From NCBI GenBank assembly GCA_965214565.1, contig OZ243951.1, positions 2,232,001 through 2,296,000 of the forward strand: a DNA stretch of 64,000 nucleotides, given 5' to 3'. Source of the DNA: VXYK01 sp965214565. Its GTDB lineage: Bacteria; Actinomycetota; Acidimicrobiia; Acidimicrobiales; Aldehydirespiratoraceae. Under the pieces are notes generated by a model. It was not told where the DNA came from and made no database searches. It worked only from the letters and a program-made list of their open reading frames with translations. Position 1 is the stretch's first letter; every line of letters begins with the position of its first letter. Below are positions 58,208 through 64,000 of the stretch, one piece after another. Made by a program: the position numbers and the translations under genes.

Positions 58208-58438
58208 ATGGCAGTAGGACTTGATCTCGACGCAATGTTGGAACGTTTCCGCGACCGGGCGGAGGCGGTGAAGAAACGCAACCTCCCCCCTGTCGGTGGC
58301 GAGGAGCGTCAGCGCTTCATCGCCCAGGCGCAGGCCGACTATCAGGATTTCGCGATGATAGGCGACGCCGAGGCATCGCTCGACGACGGGATCCTTACTC
58401 TCAGCATCGACCTCCGCCCTCCGGCCGGTCATGATTGA
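58208..58438 (+). CDS. Small soluble protein, unknown function (76 aa)
   Basis: A 76-residue protein, MAVGLDLDAMLERFRDRAEAVKKRNLPPVGGEERQRFIAQAQADYQDFAMIGDAEASLDDGILTLSIDLRPPAGHD. It is helical and charged, with no signal, Cys or metal motif. Proteins of this pattern are commonly found beside other genes in acidimicrobial genomes but I know of no role. ATG 58208 follows TACGGT (58197-58202) by 5 nt. It overlaps the flavoprotein start by 8 bp, so the two are coupled. Confidence 0.6.
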   Translation: MAVGLDLDAMLERFRDRAEAVKKRNLPPVGGEERQRFIAQAQADYQDFAMIGDAEASLDDGILTLSIDLRPPAGHD

Positions 58439-60539
58439 CGACCCGTATGCGGTGTTGCTAGAGGAGGTGCCGTTCGGCCCACGGGTCGCTCGCAACCGCT
58501 TCTTCCAAGTTCCCCACTGCAACGGGATGGGCTACCGCGATGTCCGCGCCCATGCGGAGATGCGGGCAGTGAAGGCGCAAGGTGGGTGGGCGGTCATCTG
58601 CACCGAGGAGACGGAGATCCACCATTCCTCAGAGGTCACGCCCTACATCGAGGCCCGCCTCTGGGACGATTCCGACATCCCCGCTCTGGCGATCTTGACC
58701 GAGCGCGTCCACGACCACGGAGCCTTGGCGGGGATCGAACTGGCATACAACGGAATGAACGGCCCCAACCTCACGTCGCGCACCGTGCCGATGGGTCCGA
58801 CCAACCTGCCGGTGGCCGGTTTTGCGGATGATCCTGTGCAGGCCCGTGCCATGACGCGGCGCGACATTGCCAACCTGCGGCGCTGGCACCGACAGGCCGT
58901 GCGGCGATCCCTTCGAGCGGGGTTCGACCTCGTCTACGTGTATGGCGGCCACGCCTTGGGTGTGGTGCACCACTTCCTGTCGCCCCGCTACAACCAACGC
59001 ACCGATGCGTACGGGGGGAGTGTCGAGAATCGGATGCGCCTACTGCGTGAACTGCTGATCGACACAGTTGAAGAGGTGGACGGAGCCGCGGCGGTGGGCT
59101 GTCGGATCACTGCCGATGAGCTGATCGGAGATTCGGGTATCAGCCGTGACGACATTGAGGCTGTGCTCGGCGAACTCGGAGAGATCCCCGATCTGTGGGA
59201 CTTCGTGATGGGGAGTTGGGAGGATGACAGCGTCACTTCCCGCTTCGGACCCGAAGGCGGCCAGGAGGAGTATGTGACGGGTCTCAAAGCGTTGACCTCC
59301 AAACCGGTGGTGGGTGTGGGCCGTTTCACTTCGCCCGACACGATGGCTCGGATGGTGCGCCAAGGAGTGATTGACTTTATCGGCGCGGCTCGCCCCTCCA
59401 TCGCCGATCCGTACCTGCCCGCGAAGATTGCCGAGGGGCGGGCCGAGGAGATTCGAGAGTGCATCGGCTGCAACATCTGCGTGTCTGGAGACTTCACGAT
59501 GTCGCCGATCCGTTGTACCCAGAATCCGTCGATGGGTGAGGAGTGGCGCCGGGGCTGGCACCCGGAGTTGTACCGGCGCCGCCATGCCGACGAGTCGGTG
59601 CTGGTGGTGGGTGCCGGACCGGCTGGGCTTGAAGCGGCGATGTCGCTCGGCAAGCGAGGCTATTCGACCGTGCTGGTCGACCAGTCCCGCCAACTCGGAG
59701 GGCGAGTCGCCAGAGAAGCCCGTCTGCCTGGGCTCGCAGCCTGGATTCGTGTGCTCGATTACCGCCAGTCACAGCTCGATCGTCTGGATCGGGTCGACTA
59801 CTACCTCCAGAGCGCGATGACTGCCGATGACGTGATGTCGTCGGCAGCAGAGAACGGCTTCGACCACATCGCTGTGGCCACGGGATCGTCGTGGCGCCGC
59901 GACGGTGTGGGTCGCCGGCACACTCAGCCGTTGCCGCTTGCCGATCTGCAGGTGCTGAGCCCCGATGACCTGATGGCCGGCGAACGCCCCGGCGGTGTCC
60001 TCGACGGTGGAGGCACATCGGCGAACGTGAGGGTGGCCGTCTTCGATGACGACCACTACTACATGGGTGGCGTGTTGGCGGAGTTGCTGCGCAGCGAGGG
60101 TTACGAGGTGGTGCTGGTGACGCCTGCGGTGATGGTGTCGTCGTGGACGGTCAACACGATGGAACAGCATCGGATTGCGGCTCGCCTATTGGACATGGGG
60201 GTGGAGTGCTGTTGCTCGACCACCGTGCTTGGCACCGCGGCAGGGGGGCTTCGCACCGCCTGCACCTACACGGAGAAAGAAGGAGAGATCGAAGCTGACG
60301 CGCTCGTGGTTGTCACCTCCCGCCTGCCAGAGGACTCGCTCGCTCGGGAACTGTATGCGCGACAGGACCAATGGGCCGATGCCGGCCTCAAGGGCGTGAC
60401 CGCAATCGGTGACGCCCTGGCTCCGGGAACGATTGCTGCTGCGGTGTGGTCGGGTCGCCGCTATGCCGAGGAGATCGAAGCTCCCACCACCGACGCCGAC
60501 ACCACCCCGTTCCGCCGCGAGCTGACTGCTGTCGACTGA
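58431..60539 (+). CDS. Trimethylamine/dimethylamine/histamine dehydrogenase-family flavoprotein
   Basis: A 702-residue iron-sulfur flavoprotein: an OYE-like FMN barrel (1-330), a [4Fe-4S] motif CIGCNICVSG...RCTQN, then FAD/NAD-binding domains (VLVVGAGPAGLEAAMSLG). The family trait of covalent 6-S-cysteinyl-FMN is likely, because Cys is at residue 30 (FFQVPHCNG) as in trimethylamine dehydrogenase. The Tyr/His pair in YVYGGH and the Trp in GSWEDD are kept, but Tyr60 is Glu60 and the Trp just after the cluster Cys (TMADH Trp355) is Asp. As I recall, histamine dehydrogenase has Gln/Trp/Asp here, so a diamine- or histamine-type substrate is more likely than trimethylamine. Confidence 0.85.
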   Translation: MIDDPYAVLLEEVPFGPRVARNRFFQVPHCNGMGYRDVRAHAEMRAVKAQGGWAVICTEETEIHHSSEVTPYIEARLWDDSDIPALAILTERVHDHGALAGIELAYNGMNGPNLTSRTVPMGPTNLPVAGFADDPVQARAMTRRDIANLRRWHRQAVRRSLRAGFDLVYVYGGHALGVVHHFLSPRYNQRTDAYGGSVENRMRLLRELLIDTVEEVDGAAAVGCRITADELIGDSGISRDDIEAVLGELGEIPDLWDFVMGSWEDDSVTSRFGPEGGQEEYVTGLKALTSKPVVGVGRFTSPDTMARMVRQGVIDFIGAARPSIADPYLPAKIAEGRAEEIRECIGCNICVSGDFTMSPIRCTQNPSMGEEWRRGWHPELYRRRHADESVLVVGAGPAGLEAAMSLGKRGYSTVLVDQSRQLGGRVAREARLPGLAAWIRVLDYRQSQLDRLDRVDYYLQSAMTADDVMSSAAENGFDHIAVATGSSWRRDGVGRRHTQPLPLADLQVLSPDDLMAGERPGGVLDGGGTSANVRVAVFDDDHYYMGGVLAELLRSEGYEVVLVTPAVMVSSWTVNTMEQHRIAARLLDMGVECCCSTTVLGTAAGGLRTACTYTEKEGEIEADALVVVTSRLPEDSLARELYARQDQWADAGLKGVTAIGDALAPGTIAAAVWSGRRYAEEIEAPTTDADTTPFRRELTAVD

Positions 60540-60701
60540 TCCGAGACACCCCACTGTCACGGGAATCGACAGGAGCAAGACCACACCTGGCCATAGGCAC
60601 ACCTGACCATGAGAATGTGACCACCCGGACCGAACCGAGTAGACCTTCGGGCAAACAATCTCGATGCGCAGCACGCTTCAGGCACGAACGAAAGGACTGA
60701 C

Positions 60702-61778
60702 ATGTCGCAGATGAATGAGCTTGGGTTCTATGCGTTGGCGGGGGCGCCCGAATCGCCCCGGGAGCTGCTTGATGAGGTGCGCCAGGGTGAGGACATGGGT
60801 TTCGGCTCCGTCTTTGTCAGTGAACGCTTGAACATCAAGGAGGCGGCGGTGCTCTCGGGCGCGGTCGGCGTGACGTCCGAGCGCATGGGTGTGGCGACAG
60901 GCGCCACCAACCATCACACCAGGCATCCGGCTGTGACCGCGGCGTTCGCCATGACGATGCACTCCTTGACCGGCGGACGTTTCTGCCTCGGGCTCGGCAG
61001 GGGTGTCGAGTTGCTGTCCAAAGCGTTCGGTCTCGACCCGGTCACGACTGCTCAGGTCGAGGATTTTGTGGGGCTGATGCGGCGGCTCTGGGCCGGCGAG
61101 TCGATTCTCGGTCACGACGGCCCGGCTGGAAGCTATCCGTACCTGTCGCTGCGCGGCGCGGCCAGCGAGCACATTCCCATGGCTTGGATGGCCTTCGGGC
61201 CCAACTCTCTGGCGTTGGGCGGGCGCTGCTTCGACGCGGTGGTGCTCCACACGTTCTTCACAGATGAGACGACCGAGCGGGTTGTGGCGGCGGTGAAGCG
61301 TTCGGCCGAGGAGGCGGGCCGCGACCCGAACGCGGTGCGTGTCTGGTCCTGCTTCGCGACTCTCGGGGACCACCTGAGCGAGGATCTGCGGTTGAAGAAG
61401 TCGGTGGGCCGCATGGCCACGTATCTGCAGGGCTACGGCGACTTGCTGGTCCGTACCAACAACTGGGACCCGGCGGTACTTGAACGGTTCCGGGCGGACC
61501 CGTTCATTGCCGGGTTCTCTGGAGCGATCGACCAGGAAGCCACCACCGAACAGCTCGAACACGTTGCTGAGCTGATCCCCGAAGAGTGGTTGGAGTCGGC
61601 GGCGAGCGGCAATCCGGCGCAGTGTGTGGAGAAGATCCGCGGCCAGTTCGATCTCGGCTGCGACGGGGTGATCCTGCACGGTGCGAGCCCCGATCAGCTG
61701 AGCCCAATCGTCGAGGAGTACGCCCGCACCCGCCCGGTTGGCACCTTCGATCATCTCGCCGCCAACCCTGGAGCGTGA
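60702..61778 (+). CDS. LLM-class F420-type oxidoreductase
   Basis: A 358-residue luciferase-like TIM-barrel protein: MSQMNELGFYALAGAPESPRELLDEVRQGEDMGFGSVFVSERLNIKEAAVLSGAVGVTSERMGVATGATNHHTRHP, the TIGR03857-like actinobacterial group of F420-dependent oxidoreductases. The F420/FMN pocket residues follow strand 3 (ATGATNHHTRHP). ATG 60702 has AAAGGA upstream. It follows the flavoprotein after 162 bp that hold no gene. Substrate unknown. Confidence 0.85.
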   Translation: MSQMNELGFYALAGAPESPRELLDEVRQGEDMGFGSVFVSERLNIKEAAVLSGAVGVTSERMGVATGATNHHTRHPAVTAAFAMTMHSLTGGRFCLGLGRGVELLSKAFGLDPVTTAQVEDFVGLMRRLWAGESILGHDGPAGSYPYLSLRGAASEHIPMAWMAFGPNSLALGGRCFDAVVLHTFFTDETTERVVAAVKRSAEEAGRDPNAVRVWSCFATLGDHLSEDLRLKKSVGRMATYLQGYGDLLVRTNNWDPAVLERFRADPFIAGFSGAIDQEATTEQLEHVAELIPEEWLESAASGNPAQCVEKIRGQFDLGCDGVILHGASPDQLSPIVEEYARTRPVGTFDHLAANPGA

Positions 61779-61799
61779 AGCCCCGCAGCGCCGGGAAGG

Positions 61800-62672
61800 T
61801 CAGGCGAATTCGGGGATCAAGTCTGCGTAGTGGTCGATGAAGGCCATCGCGGTCGACGGGACGTCCCAGTCAGTGCGGGCCGTCCCAAGCACCACGCGGT
61901 CTATGCCGAGGTCCCGGTAGTGGGCCAGCGTTGCCGGTGTGGGGTCGCCGAATACTGCCATGGTGATCGGCAGGCGCGGGCGGTTCGCCTGTTCGGCGGC
62001 TTCGTGGAACAGGCGAACCTTCTTGTCGAGGGTGCCCCCCTCGACTGGCCCCAACCCGACGTCGGTCGGCATCCATCCGTCTGCCCACCGCGCCGCGTGT
62101 TGACTGCCGATCCGTCCCGCGGTTCCCAGCAGCACCGGTGGGTGGGGGGTCTGGTGTGGTTTCGGGAAGCTCCATGAGGGATCGAAGTCGAAGTACCGGC
62201 CGTGGTGTTCGGATTCGGAATCGGTCCACAGGCGCCGCAGCGCCTCCACGCATTCCTCGAGTGCCTGATAGCGCATGGCCCAGGAGATGTCTGGTCGGTG
62301 GTTGGCGAGCTCCTCGGCGTTCCAGCCGACTCCCACTCCGAACTCCAGACGGCCCGTCGACAGCACGTCGAGCGTGGCAACCGTCTTGGCCAGAGCGAGC
62401 AGATCGCGTTCGAGGGGCAGGGCCACCCCGGTTCCGACAGTCAGAGTCTTGGTAGCGCTCGCGGCGAGGGTGAGACTGACGTACGGATCCATCATGTGCC
62501 GGTAGCTGTCGGGGAGTTCGCCCCCGGCGGGGTAGGGAGTGAGCCGGGATGTCGGGATGTGGCTGTGCTCTCCGATGAACAGCGAGTCGTATCCACGGTC
62601 CTCGAGGGCTCGGGCGAGCACGTCGGGCCGAACATCTGAGGGTGTGTTCATCGATACGTACCCGAATTTCAT
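61800..62672 (-). CDS. LLM-class F420-dependent oxidoreductase
   Basis: A 290-residue member of the F420-dependent LLM group: MKFGYVSMNTPSDVRPDVLARALEDRGYDSLFIGEHSHIPTSR, then VGTGVALPLERDLLALAKTVATLDVLSTGRLEFGVGVGWNAEEL, the classical F420-binding pattern. The ATG at 62672 with GGAGGC upstream is preferred over an earlier in-frame start. It converges with the other LLM gene. Short length is normal for this subgroup. Confidence 0.88.
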   Translation of the reverse strand: MKFGYVSMNTPSDVRPDVLARALEDRGYDSLFIGEHSHIPTSRLTPYPAGGELPDSYRHMMDPYVSLTLAASATKTLTVGTGVALPLERDLLALAKTVATLDVLSTGRLEFGVGVGWNAEELANHRPDISWAMRYQALEECVEALRRLWTDSESEHHGRYFDFDPSWSFPKPHQTPHPPVLLGTAGRIGSQHAARWADGWMPTDVGLGPVEGGTLDKKVRLFHEAAEQANRPRLPITMAVFGDPTPATLAHYRDLGIDRVVLGTARTDWDVPSTAMAFIDHYADLIPEFA

Positions 62673-62758
62673 TGCTGCCTCCAGCCACGACACTACCGCC
62701 GACCCCACACCGCGGCTCCAGTCCGAAACCCGGTGAGCCTCACCCAGACACCCCAGAA

Positions 62759-62854
62759 TCAGCGGGGTTCGGCCAGGCGGTCGCCGGTCTCGGTGCCGAA
62801 GATGTGGACCGTGCTGGGCTGGAGAACGAGGGCAAGCTCATCGTCCGTTAAACC
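62759..62854 (-). pseudogene. C-terminal remnant of a sugar ABC-transporter ATPase
   Basis: On the minus strand the last 31 codons read GLTDDELALVLQPSTVHIFG then TETGDRLAEPR and a stop. This is the characteristic end of UgpC/MsmK-type ATPases (VHLFD-TG-RL). Upstream of it (above 62854) the homology stops abruptly and the DNA becomes AT-rich with the start of an unrelated surface-protein gene. The transporter gene is therefore truncated here, by recombination, insertion or an assembly join. Confidence 0.7.
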
Positions 62855-62928
62855 GTGATGACGAAATAGACGAAATAGCTGTATCGTGTGCGAGCTAACA
62901 GTAGATTCGTTGATTGGAGATGACGACG

Positions 62929-64000
62929 ATGAGCAAGCCTGACAGTCGCCGCGACGTGTTGAGCCGCATCGGTTCGCGCGTAGGCGTGCCTGCGCGACGC
63001 ACCGCCCCCCCCCCCCCCCCCGATAGTTCGTTAGGGAGACCGGAAGGCAGCCTCTTTAGGCTGTTGAAGGGTAGGTGGTCCGGTTCGATTCGGGCTGTTG
63101 TCGCTGTGGTGGCTGTGGTTGTGTTGGGTGTTCCGTTGCTGTTCGGTTTCGTTGCTCCGAACGAGGCTCAGGCGCAGACGAGCTGCGACGTCGCGGACGC
63201 TACAGAGCAAGCGACGAACGCCTACAACTTTCACCGAAGCAACGATGGTGGGAATGTGGAGACTGCCACGGCGGCCTACCGGGTGCTGATCTCGTTGGGC
63301 GGCACCCTGCCGGCATGGACCGGCAACAAAATTTCGGGTGCCGCGCCTACCACGCCGATTACTGAGGCTCAGCTGCGTGCCTTTACCAGCGCCAGGAACG
63401 ACACCTGGGTGGGTTGGAATCCGGTTTACACCGCGCTGCATTGTTTGGAGGCGGCGCCTACTCCGACAGTCAGGACCAGTGCCGATGCACTTGTGAGCAA
63501 CATCGGTCAGGCTGACGGTGCGATGACGACGTTGCAGTATGACCATGCTCAGGCGTTCACGACTGGCAGCAACTCTGACGGTTATCGGGTGACTAGTGTC
63601 GATGTCCAGTTCGCATTGTCAAACAGTGCTGACCTGTTCGATACCGCACGAAACAACCGGATCATCACGATGAATGTTCGGGAAGACGACGGGGGGAAAC
63701 CGGGTTTCGTTGTCGGCAGCACGGTCTGGTATCACAATCCTTATCCCGATTCGACCTTTGCCTCGGATCAGGTTGTGAAGATCAGGGCGCAAGGTGGCCC
63801 CTACAATCGAGGCGACTTCATGCTTGACCCCGGCACCAAGTACTGGCTGATGATCGATGTGCATCTCAGGCGTGGGTCGGAGTTCGCGAAGATCCGAACC
63901 ACCTCCAACCGCACAGAGGACGACGGCGGGGCCTCGGGGTTCAGCATCGCCGATGAGCGCCTTCAACGGCCCGCCCATCAAAACACGGGCATCGAGAAAC
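62929..64000 (+). CDS. Secreted choice-of-anchor protein, 3' end outside window
   Basis: The frame is open from ATG 62929 (GGAGA 8 nt upstream) to the window end, at least 357 residues. The N-terminus is basic, then come a run of prolines from a C17 tract, a membrane/signal helix at about 56-76 (RAVVAVVAVVVLGVPLLFGFVA) and a likely cleavage after AQA. Residues about 85-180 form a Trp-rich module (AYNFHRSNDGGNVETATAAYRVL... WNPVYTALHCLEAAP). From about 189, VSNIGQADGAMTTLQYDHAQAFTTGSNSDGYRVTSVDVQF resembles choice-of-anchor R domains. Probably cell-surface or secreted; function unknown. Confidence 0.75.
   Translation, partial: MSKPDSRRDVLSRIGSRVGVPARRTAPPPPPDSSLGRPEGSLFRLLKGRWSGSIRAVVAVVAVVVLGVPLLFGFVAPNEAQAQTSCDVADATEQATNAYNFHRSNDGGNVETATAAYRVLISLGGTLPAWTGNKISGAAPTTPITEAQLRAFTSARNDTWVGWNPVYTALHCLEAAPTPTVRTSADALVSNIGQADGAMTTLQYDHAQAFTTGSNSDGYRVTSVDVQFALSNSADLFDTARNNRIITMNVREDDGGKPGFVVGSTVWYHNPYPDSTFASDQVVKIRAQGGPYNRGDFMLDPGTKYWLMIDVHLRRGSEFAKIRTTSNRTEDDGGASGFSIADERLQRPAHQNTGIEK
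63005..63021 (+). repeat. C17 homopolymer near the start of the surface-protein gene
   Basis: Seventeen consecutive C within codons 26-31 of the surface-protein frame, read as Ala-(Pro)5 when 17 long. With 16 C the frame ends at TAG 63031-63033; with 18 C it ends at TAG 63024-63026. Such a tract is the usual substrate for slipped-strand phase variation, but also for sequencing error. Confidence 0.9.

Overview
The window is GC-rich, densely coded chromosomal DNA. It looks like an actinobacterium of the class Acidimicrobiia, most likely a free-living marine or freshwater lineage. This is an inference from several signs: an actinobacterial-type SerC, Cheo-type SOS boxes (CGAAC-N4-GTTCG), a recA-miaB-miaA-dapF-hflX...lexA gene order, a B12-dependent ribonucleotide reductase, two LLM-type (F420-type) oxidoreductases, and many genes whose start codon lies 5-9 nt after a TAnnnT -10 hexamer, as on leaderless mRNAs. 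Replication, repair, tRNA and amino-acid genes dominate, so most of the window is core genome. The accessory spots are 16.7 kb, 22-24 kb, 30.8-32 kb and the right end beyond 62.7 kb.

Layout. 1-8 kb: the end of a GH3 glycosidase, a PhyH dioxygenase, divergent serC/aspC, an S9 peptidase with a seven-copy PTGSG linker, and a short-form serA. 8-17 kb: branched-chain amino-acid genes in two opposed blocks (leuC-leuD leftward with an acyl-CoA ligase and greA; leuB-ilvE-cimA rightward). The rightward block is preceded by a leader peptide rich in Leu/Ile/Val and a terminator, which is a transcription attenuator. 17-22 kb: a double CaiB/BaiF CoA-transferase, an unknown gene, gltX, a YdcF-like protein, tRNA-Gln and tRNA-Glu. 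22-30.8 kb: an orphan RHH antitoxin, a second PhyH enzyme, an SDR gene broken by two frameshifts, a SnoaL-like protein, an MFS transporter, a Baeyer-Villiger-type monooxygenase, an NAD(P)-binding reductase, an LLM oxidoreductase, a sulfotransferase and tRNA-Pro. 30.9-32 kb: an AbiEi-like/nuclease gene bracketed by two copies of a 47-nt palindromic repeat; a third copy lies at 16.7 kb.

32-47 kb: msrB, recA, miaB, miaA, dapF, hflX, dapC, dapD, dapE, then lexA divergent from a LysM membrane protein (probably the SOS division inhibitor), a RibD-like reductase, and nrdJ with a cluster of DnaA-box-like sites upstream. LexA boxes stand in front of both recA and lexA. The dap genes take tetrahydrodipicolinate to meso-diaminopimelate by the succinylase route for peptidoglycan and lysine.

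47-62.7 kb: an alkyl sulfatase, a SnoaL-like protein, a YihY membrane protein, a DmdC-like acyl-CoA dehydrogenase, lgt, an alkyltransferase-like repair protein, a DEAD-box helicase, a SAM-riboswitch-controlled metX plus a Cys/Met-metabolism PLP gene, two small proteins, a trimethylamine/histamine-dehydrogenase-family flavoprotein and two LLM oxidoreductases. 62.7-64 kb: the last codons of a sugar-ABC ATPase remnant, then a secreted choice-of-anchor protein that runs off the window and carries an in-frame C17 tract near its start, a candidate phase-variable locus.

No CRISPR array, transposase, integrase or prophage was seen. The most unusual signals are the C17 tract, the BCAA attenuator, the palindromic repeat family with its nuclease cassette, the SOS lexA/LysM module, and the widespread short in-frame tandem duplications in protein linkers.
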